This document shows, one piece after another, positions 5,001 through 12,763 of a DNA stretch of 16,677 bases. The translations under genes were made by a program, and so were the position numbers. The notes under the pieces were generated by a model. That model searched no databases. It was given only the letters and a program-made list of their open reading frames with translations, and had not been told where the DNA came from. Source of the DNA: Agaricicola taiwanensis_A (GTDB lineage Bacteria; Pseudomonadota; Alphaproteobacteria; Rhizobiales; Methylopilaceae); NCBI GenBank assembly GCA_040394255.1, contig JBEBSP010000050.1:1-16677 (forward strand). Direction: 5' to 3'. Every line of letters begins with the position of its first letter. The first letter of the stretch is position 1.

Positions 5001-8000
5001 TCAACGGTTCCGGTCGCAAACAGCGCCGTTCACGCTGGAGCTGCAGGATTGGGCGGTATCCTTGGCCTGATCCCCCTCATTATCCGCAAACAATGCCGGC
5101 TTCATTTCAACATCGAGATAGCTTTCATCCGACATTGAAAACTGAACGGGGGGCTTTTCGAGGAAAATCGGGGGTGCCGCCACCGGTGCAGCGCCCGCAC
5201 CGGGCAGATCGAGTTCCTGGATCGACAATATGCCGGATACGAATGTCAGGGCGTAGTTCGGGTTCGCGCTCAGAGTTCCCTGGAGAATGCTGTAATCACC
5301 TCCCGCCTCTCCGGGCGCACGCGTGAGGCTTCCCCCGACAACGTCGCCCAGGACATCGAAGCTGGCGACGCTTCCACCAGTCAAGCTCCAGGTGAAGAGT
5401 GGATCAGCCTCGCCAGCCATTTTGGAGGCGTTGTCGGCAGTAACGGTCAGGCTTCTCTGTTCGACCGCCAGGACGCCCGAGGAGGTGAATCCACCAATGG
5501 CGTATCCGTTGATGGCCGTGACATTGTCCGGCGCAATGACGATCGCATAGTCACCAACGTCTATCGTTGCCCCGGAGCCGGAGGATGTGACCACAGGCGC
5601 TCCGCTGAAGGCGGTTGATGCGGTATCGGCAAGAAAGGCATTGGTGACGCCAGCATGCAATCCGGTCAGGCTGAAGGCGCTGCTGAGGTCAACGGTATCG
5701 CCATAGGTTTTGCTCTGGTCCGAGGACGTGAAGCTGACCGTTGGCTGATAGGCGAACACATAGCGGTTGCCCGTCGGGGCGATAGCGCCCAGCGGGTCAT
5801 ACGCGGTATTCCAGACGGCATGATTTCCGCTGTCGAGATCGCCATAGGTATTGCCGGCAGGAGCCGTAGCGTAGACGAGCCAACGGCCTGCGCCCGTGGC
5901 AATGGCGTCGCTGCCGCGCTGATTGTCGAAACTGGTGCCCGACAGCACGACGGCATCACCGCCGGCTGCGCTGGTAATCGACCCGCCCGCAGCGATCCCG
6001 AGTGCGCCCCCGGCAACGACGCGAACCCGGCCCGTACCCGTAGCGGCAATACCGGTGTCGATGGTGAAGTCATTGACAGCCATAATGTCGAGGCTTGCAT
6101 TCGCCGCGAGCGTCAGCGCCGGGCCTGACGTTGCGTAACGGATGGCAACATCAGAGATCGTGCCCTTGGCCTGGGCCAGCACCCCGGTGACCATGTCCGT
6201 CAGTGCGGTCAAACCGGTTTCGACGGAGATCATACCGGCTGTAATGCCAAGGCCCAGCGCGTGATAAGAGGTTGAAGATGGCTTCTGTGCGGTTGCAACG
6301 ACGGAATTGCCCCATTCGGGAACCGCACCGCCTTGCCAGCGGTTGCCGGTCAGCCAGCTCAACGCTGCGCCGGCGGAACCGGCCGCATCGCCCATCACAT
6401 AGTAGGAACCGTCGGCGCCAGTGTGGGTGGCGCCGAGAACAGTGCCGTCAATGGCCGCCTTGATCTCAACCCCGGCGTTGCCGCCAGAGATGCCCGATAC
6501 TGTTCCCGCGATCACGGAGGGACCGGAGGTAAAGCGCCACTGGTGATAGGGGTAGGCGGCATCGGTGATGACGCCCCAGGTGCCGCCCATGTCCCATCCA
6601 GCGGCAATGTAGGTCGAAGCCGCGAAGGCATAATTGGCCCCGGCGGCGTCGCTTGTCTGCAATGCCAACACGCCGCCATGACCCGGGGCATCGCCGACCG
6701 CGTCCGATTGACCGGATGTAACCGGATTCCAGAACGACGAGGAAATGGTGCTGCCAGCACCATTCGAACCAACAAGGCCACCTGTATCCGTGGTCCCGGA
6801 TACCCGCCCGATAGCGTAAGTCTCATTGACGTTCAGAGAACCACCCAAGGCAATATTGCCGCCGATCAAGCCACCGACATCATCGTTGCCGTTCACCGCG
6901 CCTAACGCGAAGGATGTCTCGACGGCAATGGATGAGCTGGCGTTTTGGGTGATGTTGCGACCGATCAGGCCACCGATCTGATCCGTGCCGGAGACCGCGC
7001 CCGTCGCATAGGATGTCCGGACGGTGACGGAGCCGGCATAATCGGCTTCGTTGCTGCCGATAAGCCCGCCGACACTCGTGTTGTTGCCGCTCACATTTCC
7101 CGTGGCGTAAGAATTCTCGATCGTGGAGGTCAATCCACCGCTGTAGTTTCTGCCGATCAGGCCGCCCAGGGCCAACGTACCCGAGACATTGCCAGTGGCA
7201 TAGGAATTGGAAACATGCGTTGTCGCACCCACAGCCGTGTTCTCAAGCAGACCGATTAGCCCCCCGAGCGTATCAGTGCCCGTGACATGTCCGATCGCAT
7301 GGGAACGGTCGATCACGATCGATGAATTATCACCCGATGCGGCGCCTTTGCCGATTAGACCGCCCATTTGCCAATAGCCGGTAAGAGTGCTTGAGGAATA
7401 CGATCGGTCGATCACGACGCTGGAGCCGAGGCCACTGGCCTCCACATCACCAATGAGGCCACCCGCCCGCCCATTGTGGCTGACCATGACCTCTGCATAG
7501 GAGCGGTCAATGATCACTGAAGAAGCCGATCCGGCAGCAACCGCCCAGCCGATCAATCCCCCCGCGCGATAGAATGTCGTACCCGCCACCGAACCGGTAG
7601 CATAGGAGCGGTCGACAAGAGAGGAGCCGCCATTGCCAGCCGTGAGTTGGCCCACGAGCGCGCCCACCTGATCGCCGCCCACGATCTCGACATCCATCAG
7701 GCCGACATCCGTTATGACCGCGTTGGACGCAACGCCGAACAATCCGACGTTGTCGGTGGTTGCGCGATCGATCTTGAGACCGGTGATGGTATGTGACTGG
7801 CCATCAAAGCTGCCGGTGAAAGCCGTGCCGCTGTCGCCCAAGGGGTTGAAGCCCGCCGTGGTCCACAGACCTCCCTGCCCCATCAGGCCCGTGAGATTGA
7901 TGTCACGGCCCATGGTGTATACGGCGGACAGATCCAGCGCCATGAGCTGCAGTTGATGGCCGTTGGTGATCGTCGAGGATATTTCCCAGCGACCCATCGG

Positions 8001-11000
8001 GCGGGTGACGCCCTCGATCAGAACCCAGTCACCGGAGGGGGAAAAATCCCAGCCTGCATAAGCCGTTTCCTTGAAGGCATAGTCCGCCGTCAGGCTGTCA
8101 GAGCTTTGCAAGCCGACAGCACCCGGATTGCCGGGATCATTGCCGGCGGAGAAGGCCTGGTTTGTGCTGGTCTTATCCCAGAACGAACTGGCAATCGTGG
8201 CCCCACCTGCCAGAGATCCGGAAATTCCTCCTTGCGATCCGCCCGTTCCTGTAATCCGGCCGCTGGCATAGCTTTCCGTAATGGATGCTGTAGCTCCCAC
8301 TCCCGGAGCGTCATTCGAGAATTGAAAACCGATCAGACCGCCCAGGAAGTTGTCGCCTGTCACCGATCCAAGCGCGTAACTCTTGTCAACCGTCAGGGCG
8401 CTGTTCACGGCGAAGGACTGCGCATTGCCGATCAGACCGCCAACAGCATTGCCCGTCGCACTCGTTGCGCCCGCGGCGTAGGAGGACACGATCGATACGC
8501 TCCCCTGCTCACCGGACAGACCAATCTCACCAATAAGACCGCCAACCTCTGATGTGCCGGTGACAATGCCTTCGGCATAGGATTGCCGAAGCGACACGGA
8601 AACATTTGTACCGCTTGCCGATATCAGGCCGATCAGACCACCGGTTTTGGCTCTGCCAGCTACGGCGCCCGTTGCGCTCAGATCGCTCATGGTGAACGAA
8701 CCGCCTGCAACCTGAAGGAAACCCAGCGCGCCACCGGCCTCATTCCCTCCAGCGGTAATACTTCCGCTGGCATAGGAGTTGGACATCGCGCCGGTCGCCC
8801 CGCTGTTCAGCTCAACCCGGCCAAAGAGACCACCGATCTGCGCATTACCCGAAACGGCCCCGCTCGCCCACAGATTGGAGAAGCTGATCGATGCCGCGCC
8901 CCCCTCCGCATAGCTGCGACCGACGAGGCCACCGATGCTGTTGTCGCTGCCGGTTACAATGCCCGTCGAGTAGGAATTGAGGATATTGGTGGTGGAGTTG
9001 TTGTTTTCATTCAAACCTACGAGGCCACCAACACTGGACCGGGCTGTCACGGCAGCCGAGGCATGGGAATCCTCTATCGTCGAGACCCCTCCGCTTGCCG
9101 CGTAATTCTCGCCGACAAGGCCGCCGACGCTTTCTGAGGTCACAGCGGTGATCGCACCCGAGGCCCATGAATGCTCGATGGTCGCGGCACCCGAATTGTT
9201 GGATTCCTGATAGCCGACAAGACCTCCGTAACGGTTTCCGGATCCAGCGAGCGCGACCTCGGAATAGGAGCCGGAAATCAGCGAAAAGCTGCCGGAACCG
9301 CTGCCGACATTCCAACCGATCAGGCCACCGATCCTTGATGCCGTCGCCGTGATCGATCCCCGCGCATGGGAATCCACGATCCACGACATACCGCCAGCGG
9401 CGCTTTGATTGTATCCGACGAGACCGCCGACGCGCTCCTTGCCGGTCAGTACCGTCTCAGCCCATGAATTGATGATCTCCGACGACGAACCGGCCCCGTT
9501 GGCTTCATTGACTCCCACCAGGCCGCCCAGCCCATCATCCAGCGCCCGCACCAGGCCCTCGGCCCAAGCCGAATCAATGGTCGCGCTCTGACCTCCCGTG
9601 GCTTGGTGATGCCCGACCAGGCCCCCGACGTTCTGACGCCCCGTCACATCGACATTGGTCAAGCCGACATTGCGAATAATGCTGTTCTCGGCAAAGCCGA
9701 ACAACCCGACATTGTCCATTGTCTGGCGGTTGATGAACAACCCGTCGATGACATGGTTCTGTCCATCAAAAACCCCCTTGAATTGGTTGCCGCCTCCCGA
9801 CCCGATGGGGACAAAACCCTCCCCTGCATTCCAGCTGGCCGTAATGCTGGCATCGATATTACGACCCAGCGCATAATATCCCTGAAGGTTTGTGCTGATA
9901 TTTTGCAGCTGGCTAACATCATTCACCAGCATATAGGCATTGATGATCGTTCCGGCGCCTTGGTTGCCGCTGTAGTCGGTTGCCGCAGCATAGCTGGAGG
10001 GATTGTAATAGAGCGAGACGCCGCCGGTCGCAGTCACGTCGATGCCTGGGTTTGCGAAGGTAACCGCCCCTACACCGGTACCGCTGTTGTCAGCGCGCAG
10101 CACGACATGAGCACCCGCCCCACCAGTGATATTGGCATTCACGGCGATGTTACGATAGGCGTCCAACGTCAGCGTAGAGGCGCTGGACCATGTGATCGCC
10201 GCGTCAACGGTGATGTCGCCAGCCTGAGCGCCGGGCGAACCGGCAGCGCCGGTCGTAACCGTGACATGCGCGCTATCAAGCGCGGCCGCCAGGGTTGCGA
10301 CATCCAGGACGGAATCGTCACCATTGGGGGTGAAGCTTCCGGCAGCCAGACCACCGTTTGCCGTTGGATCGCCGGAGATGACAATGTTGTAGGGGTCGAG
10401 CAGCAGACGGCCCGTGCGTCCGCTCTGGGCCTTGAGGTCGACCGTGCCCTTGAAGCCAAGCAGTCGTTTCCCGGAAATCTCGGCGAAGCCACCAGTGCCA
10501 TCCACGCCCCCCCTGGCGCTGACATGGCCGTCGAATGAGGTCACCTCATCCGACCAGACGACAATATTGCCTCCATCGCCCTGGGAGCCATCTGCCGAAA
10601 TAACCGCCCCGCTCGCCACGGAGGTTGTTTTGGCTCTCGCGGTCTCTTCCGCAAGGAAGTTCATATCAGGCGCATGACCGCCCTGATAATCACCTCCGAT
10701 AAGCACCGTCCCCCCCGTAGCGCCACTAGCGTCGACCCGTGCCGAATCTCCCAGGCTGACAGTCTCGCCGGTGATGACAACTGAACCGCCGGCCGCCGCC
10801 TGACCGCGCGCATCGACCTCGCCACCGACGTCGACGCGGCTTCCCGCGATCCGGATGTCTCCGCCGGAAACGGCCTGATCCTGGCTGGAAGGGGAGAACG
10901 ACCGCTTCCGGCGCGCCGTCACTTTCTGCGTGACTTCGACCGACCCGCCGGGAGCGGTCAGAAATACCCGGCCGCCACGGTTCTCGACACCTGTCGCCTT

Positions 11001-11849
11001 GATGATCCCGCTGGTATTACCCGCAAGAGCATAAACATTGCCGCCATTGGCGCGCAATTCGACCTCGGCCGCCTTGATGCTGCCCGTAGTCTTGGCCTCG
11101 GTGTCACCTCCGCCGACTTTGACGATGAATTTTCCATCCGCAACCGCTCCATCGCGCATGAGGATCTCATATCCCGCCGCCAAAGCCGCAGTACCTTCCG
11201 GAGCCTCAAGGGTGCCTGAATTATCGACATGCCGCGCGATCAGGGCCACATCGCCGCCGAGGGAGCCGATGCGCCCTCTGTTGATGATGGAAGCCTCGCT
11301 CGCGCCCTTGAAGCTAAGATCGCCCCCACCCAGGAAATTGCTATCCTCAACATCATGCGTTGAGGCGATGAACGAACCTCCGGTTGAAACAAATCCGTTG
11401 GTACCGACCGTGATACCGGCCGGATTGACAAGATAGACGCTTCCCGTGGCCGTCAGAGAGCCATCGATGCTGGACGGCACATTGCCGGAGACGCGGTTGA
11501 GCGTTGCTCCGGAACCATTGGCAAAATGAACGCTGCCACCCGATCCGATCGAGAATGACTGCCACCCGATGATGCCTGTGGCGGAACTCTGTGAAATCAG
11601 AAGGCTGCCTCCCTGACTTTCGCCAATGGCAACCTGACCGCTCGCAACCACACCGTTTTCAGGCAGGGTCTGTGCATGTGCCTGAAACGAGCCGTGCCCC
11701 GCTGAGGCCAGGACGGTCAAAGCGGTCGTGGTCATCAGTTGGGCAACGGAATACCTCGCACGCCGCGATCGAGCAGGATCGATCAGCGCGCAGGCCGACG
11801 TTTCAAGGAAAGCGTCCTGCCCCCCTGTCAAGGTCGTAAAAACAGACAT
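5001..11849 (-). CDS. Giant filamentous-haemagglutinin-like adhesin (TpsA type) with two GLUG modules
   Basis: This 2282-residue protein resembles secreted two-partner-secretion exoproteins. A long signal peptide (1-59, basic patch at 27-32, probable cleavage after AHA at 57-59) is followed by a TPS/haemagglutination-activity domain (about 61-180) with LNRVSG and N142-PAGITVG, close to the usual NPNG motif. A Gly-rich beta-helical stretch runs to about 640. Two large GLUG modules follow (about 643-1291 and 1296-1773), then a carboxypeptidase-regulatory-like domain (about 1778-1825), a second haemagglutinin-like segment, two MBG-like domains (2036-2213) and a Pro-rich tail. C2269 and C2278 are the only cysteines of the mature chain, similar to the C-terminal pair that anchors the Haemophilus HMW1 adhesin. 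A cell-surface adhesin is the likely role; the ligand is unknown. No TpsB partner is in the window. The start is ATG 11849 with a weak AGAGG before it. The frame is uninterrupted. Confidence 0.93.
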   Translation of the reverse strand: MSVFTTLTGGQDAFLETSACALIDPARSRRARYSVAQLMTTTALTVLASAGHGSFQAHAQTLPENGVVASGQVAIGESQGGSLLISQSSATGIIGWQSFSIGSGGSVHFANGSGATLNRVSGNVPSSIDGSLTATGSVYLVNPAGITVGTNGFVSTGGSFIASTHDVEDSNFLGGGDLSFKGASEASIINRGRIGSLGGDVALIARHVDNSGTLEAPEGTAALAAGYEILMRDGAVADGKFIVKVGGGDTEAKTTGSIKAAEVELRANGGNVYALAGNTSGIIKATGVENRGGRVFLTAPGGSVEVTQKVTARRKRSFSPSSQDQAVSGGDIRIAGSRVDVGGEVDARGQAAAGGSVVITGETVSLGDSARVDASGATGGTVLIGGDYQGGHAPDMNFLAEETARAKTTSVASGAVISADGSQGDGGNIVVWSDEVTSFDGHVSARGGVDGTGGFAEISGKRLLGFKGTVDLKAQSGRTGRLLLDPYNIVISGDPTANGGLAAGSFTPNGDDSVLDVATLAAALDSAHVTVTTGAAGSPGAQAGDITVDAAITWSSASTLTLDAYRNIAVNANITGGAGAHVVLRADNSGTGVGAVTFANPGIDVTATGGVSLYYNPSSYAAATDYSGNQGAGTIINAYMLVNDVSQLQNISTNLQGYYALGRNIDASITASWNAGEGFVPIGSGGGNQFKGVFDGQNHVIDGLFINRQTMDNVGLFGFAENSIIRNVGLTNVDVTGRQNVGGLVGHHQATGGQSATIDSAWAEGLVRALDDGLGGLVGVNEANGAGSSSEIINSWAETVLTGKERVGGLVGYNQSAAGGMSWIVDSHARGSITATASRIGGLIGWNVGSGSGSFSLISGSYSEVALAGSGNRYGGLVGYQESNNSGAATIEHSWASGAITAVTSESVGGLVGENYAASGGVSTIEDSHASAAVTARSSVGGLVGLNENNNSTTNILNSYSTGIVTGSDNSIGGLVGRSYAEGGAASISFSNLWASGAVSGNAQIGGLFGRVELNSGATGAMSNSYASGSITAGGNEAGGALGFLQVAGGSFTMSDLSATGAVAGRAKTGGLIGLISASGTNVSVSLRQSYAEGIVTGTSEVGGLIGEIGLSGEQGSVSIVSSYAAGATSATGNAVGGLIGNAQSFAVNSALTVDKSYALGSVTGDNFLGGLIGFQFSNDAPGVGATASITESYASGRITGTGGSQGGISGSLAGGATIASSFWDKTSTNQAFSAGNDPGNPGAVGLQSSDSLTADYAFKETAYAGWDFSPSGDWVLIEGVTRPMGRWEISSTITNGHQLQLMALDLSAVYTMGRDINLTGLMGQGGLWTTAGFNPLGDSGTAFTGSFDGQSHTITGLKIDRATTDNVGLFGVASNAVITDVGLMDVEIVGGDQVGALVGQLTAGNGGSSLVDRSYATGSVAGTTFYRAGGLIGWAVAAGSASSVIIDRSYAEVMVSHNGRAGGLIGDVEASGLGSSVVIDRSYSSSTLTGYWQMGGLIGKGAASGDNSSIVIDRSHAIGHVTGTDTLGGLIGLLENTAVGATTHVSNSYATGNVSGTLALGGLIGRNYSGGLTSTIENSYATGNVSGNNTSVGGLIGSNEADYAGSVTVRTSYATGAVSGTDQIGGLIGRNITQNASSSIAVETSFALGAVNGNDDVGGLIGGNIALGGSLNVNETYAIGRVSGTTDTGGLVGSNGAGSTISSSFWNPVTSGQSDAVGDAPGHGGVLALQTSDAAGANYAFAASTYIAAGWDMGGTWGVITDAAYPYHQWRFTSGPSVIAGTVSGISGGNAGVEIKAAIDGTVLGATHTGADGSYYVMGDAAGSAGAALSWLTGNRWQGGAVPEWGNSVVATAQKPSSTSYHALGLGITAGMISVETGLTALTDMVTGVLAQAKGTISDVAIRYATSGPALTLAANASLDIMAVNDFTIDTGIAATGTGRVRVVAGGALGIAAGGSITSAAGGDAVVLSGTSFDNQRGSDAIATGAGRWLVYATAPAGNTYGDLDSGNHAVWNTAYDPLGAIAPTGNRYVFAYQPTVSFTSSDQSKTYGDTVDLSSAFSLTGLHAGVTNAFLADTASTAFSGAPVVTSSGSGATIDVGDYAIVIAPDNVTAINGYAIGGFTSSGVLAVEQRSLTVTADNASKMAGEADPLFTWSLTGGSVASFDVLGDVVGGSLTRAPGEAGGDYSILQGTLSANPNYALTFVSGILSIQELDLPGAGAAPVAAPPIFLEKPPVQFSMSDESYLDVEMKPALFADNEGDQAKDTAQSCSSSVNGAVCDRNR
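5016..5045 (-). other. C-terminal cysteine pair of the giant adhesin
   Basis: The segment encodes CSSSVNGAVC, residues 2269-2278, four residues before the end of the protein. I found no other cysteine except C20 in the signal peptide. Two lone cysteines about ten residues apart at the extreme C-terminus are known from HMW1-type TpsA adhesins, where a disulfide loop keeps the protein attached to its pore. An anchoring role here is inference. Confidence 0.7.
5211..5744 (-). other. Two MBG-like domains in the adhesin
   Basis: Residues 2036-2130 (FTSSDQSKTYGDTVDL..., ending ...GVLAVEQ) and 2131-2213 (RSLTVTADNASKMAGEADP..., ending ...NPNYALTFVSGILSIQE) are two successive copies of the MBG-type immunoglobulin-like domain common near the C-terminus of bacterial surface proteins. 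The SK-YGD and SK-AGE positions and the closing G-L-I/V pattern correspond between the copies. They probably form a stalk or spacer between the beta-helical region and the C-terminal tail. Confidence 0.75.
6531..7964 (-). repeat. GLUG module 2 of the adhesin
   Basis: Residues about 1296-1773 repeat the overall plan of module 1. There is an opening LQLMALDLSAVYTMGRDIN segment, an F.GSFDGQSHTITGL unit, the GLUG array, and a closing SSFW...GWD...WG segment. The array itself (DNA 6759-7667, residues 1395-1697) has about ten G-G-L-I/V-G cores at residues near 1395, 1429, 1462, 1495, 1528, 1561, 1593, 1625, 1658 and 1689, a period of 31-34. Each unit carries a Y/H-A-.-G-.-V-.-G strand. These are protein-level repeats that should build turns of a beta-helix. 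Confidence 0.85.
7977..9923 (-). repeat. GLUG module 1 of the adhesin
   Basis: Residues about 643-1291 start with LQNISTNLQGYYALGRNID, then F.GVFDGQNHVIDGL, continue with the GLUG array and close with SSFWDKTS...AGWDFSPSGDW. The array (DNA 8325-9629, residues 741-1175) has about fourteen G-G-L-V/I-G cores near 741, 774, 807, 840, 874, 908, 940, 972, 1005, 1038, 1069, 1102, 1136 and 1169, a very even period of 31-34 residues. It is longer and more diverged than module 2, and its opening and closing segments match those of module 2, so the two arose by duplication of a whole module. Confidence 0.85.
11673..11849 (-). other. Extended signal peptide of the adhesin
   Basis: The first 59 residues form a long n-region with a basic patch (RSRRAR, 27-32), a hydrophobic core at about 36-50 (AQLMTTTALTVLASA) and an AHA-Q cleavage motif at 57-60. 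Signal peptides with an extended N-terminus are typical of very large TpsA and autotransporter proteins exported by the Sec pathway. C20 lies in the part that would be removed. Confidence 0.75.
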
Positions 11850-11882
11850 ACGGCCTCTGCAAAATGTTCCATAATGCGAAAA

Positions 11883-11894
11883 TTCAGTACTGAA
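11883..11894. promoter_or_regulatory. Perfect 12-bp palindrome upstream of the adhesin gene
   Basis: TTCAGTACTGAA is a perfect palindrome whose near edge is 34 bp from the adhesin ATG, in an AT-richer stretch that should contain the promoter. On the minus strand an AT-rich GCATTAT follows it. The position and symmetry suit a dimeric repressor or activator. No gene encoding such a regulator is next to it, and the role is inferred from position only. Confidence 0.4.
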
Positions 11895-11949
11895 CGCCTG
11901 TTAGCGTGCATCAAAAATCACAAGGAATGATTGATTTCGAAAACTGTTT

Positions 11950-11985
11950 TTAGCCTTTGCTCCCGGCCCCCTTGGGGAAGGCTAA
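11950..11985 (-). terminator. Long inverted repeat between the FMN reductase and the adhesin gene
   Basis: TTAGCCTT (11950-11957) and AAGGCTAA (11978-11985) are perfect inverted copies, with CCCC-TT-GGGG (11968-11977) able to stack inside as a second stem. A second pair, GAGCCC (11987-11992) and GGGCTC (12007-12012), lies beside it. They are placed to end the leftward reductase transcript before the adhesin promoter. No uninterrupted T run follows directly, so the terminator call is moderate. Confidence 0.4.
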
Positions 11986-12060
11986 CGAGCCCACTCGCAC
12001 ATCTGGGGGCTCTCCGGCCTGTTCACAGACCGCTCGGGTTGCGGCGGGCGAACAGGGGTA

Positions 12061-12207
12061 TCAACGACCTTTACCGGATTCTTGCTGCGTTTCCGGTTCG
12101 CTTATATGGCTGGTCGTCGCCGACAGCGCGGATAAAAGCATGATGGGCTCGAACTGACCGACATAGCGCGTTGCTGTCCGGCTCAGCGCCTCGATGTCGT
12201 CAGGCGA
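12061..12207 (-). other. Out-of-frame open segment overlapping the FMN reductase stop
   Basis: In the frame one base off the reductase, 48 codons are open from 12207 to the TGA at 12063-12061. They encode a sensible-looking polar and hydrophobic mix beginning SPDDIEALSRTATRYVGQFE, and the first 30 codons mostly end in G or C, as in the neighbouring genes. It has no start codon or ribosome binding site near its beginning. It could be a gene remnant or a tail reached by frameshift, or it could be chance. I do not recognise the family, and the reductase already has normal length without it. Confidence 0.25.
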
Positions 12208-12763
12208 CCTTCGCTATGGCGTGGTGCGCGGTGACCGCCGGAACAAGCCGGGCGAGTTCAGTGCCGGCGGTAGCCACGCGCGCCAGCACACCGGCATCGG
12301 TGAGCTGCCCATCCCGGAAGTCGCTGTCGCTGGCGTAAATCGCAGTCGGCGCGGTCAGAGCGCTGAAGAATCCGAACAGGGGCCGCAGCTGATGCTCGAC
12401 CACCAGCGCATGGCGATGACCGCCGCCGGTGGCCGTGAGCACGACGGGCTTGCCCGCCAACGCCTGAGGATCAATGAAATCGAACAGATGCTTGAAAAGC
12501 CCCGTGTAGGAACCCTTGTAGACGGGAGAGCCGACGATCAATGCATCAGCGGCCTCGATCTCATCGAGTATGGCCGCCGCCTCCTTGGGCAGATCGCCGC
12601 GCCCGAATGCTCCCAGACCAGGACCCGCATCGGCCAGGTCGAAAACATGGATCTCAGCGGAACGGCGAGCGGAGACCTCCACTGCGACCCTTTCCACGAG
12701 GGTCCGCGTTCGTGACGGCCGACGTGTGCTTCCACTGATGCCCACTATGCGGATGGTGCTCAT
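12200..12763 (-). CDS. NADPH-dependent FMN reductase, SsuE/MsuE type
   Basis: The 187-residue flavodoxin-fold protein would reduce FMN with NAD(P)H, typically to supply FMNH2 to a two-component monooxygenase such as those releasing sulfite from alkanesulfonates. The phosphate-binding loop GISGSTRRPSRT is at 8-19, SPVYKGSYTGLFKHLFD at 79-95, and ATGGGHRHALVVEHQLRP at 111-128, all hallmarks of the SsuE/MsuE branch. The length is normal. ATG 12763 overlaps the stop of the small upstream gene as ATGA, and GGAG lies eight bases before it inside that gene. No monooxygenase or sulfonate transporter is in the window, so the sulfur role is inferred from the family. An open out-of-frame segment overlaps its stop codon. 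Confidence 0.92.
   Translation of the reverse strand: MSTIRIVGISGSTRRPSRTRTLVERVAVEVSARRSAEIHVFDLADAGPGLGAFGRGDLPKEAAAILDEIEAADALIVGSPVYKGSYTGLFKHLFDFIDPQALAGKPVVLTATGGGHRHALVVEHQLRPLFGFFSALTAPTAIYASDSDFRDGQLTDAGVLARVATAGTELARLVPAVTAHHAIAKVA

Noticed and set aside
6759..9629. Regularly spaced similar DNA segments that might look like a CRISPR array or tandem DNA repeat
   Set aside because: The period is about 99 bases and always in frame, the similarity is at protein level (GLUG motif), and there are no identical short repeats with unique spacers.
9603..10538. Long rightward open frame (311 codons) opposite the adhesin gene, with others at 7953-8552, 8583-9137 and 6333-6905
   Set aside because: These are antisense shadows of a GC-rich repetitive gene. 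They lack ribosome binding sites and protein family motifs, and the leftward frame is unbroken with clear domains throughout.
11931..12157. Two overlapping rightward open frames of 66-70 codons between the adhesin and reductase genes
   Set aside because: They have no start signals or family resemblance and run across inverted repeats that look like a termination region.
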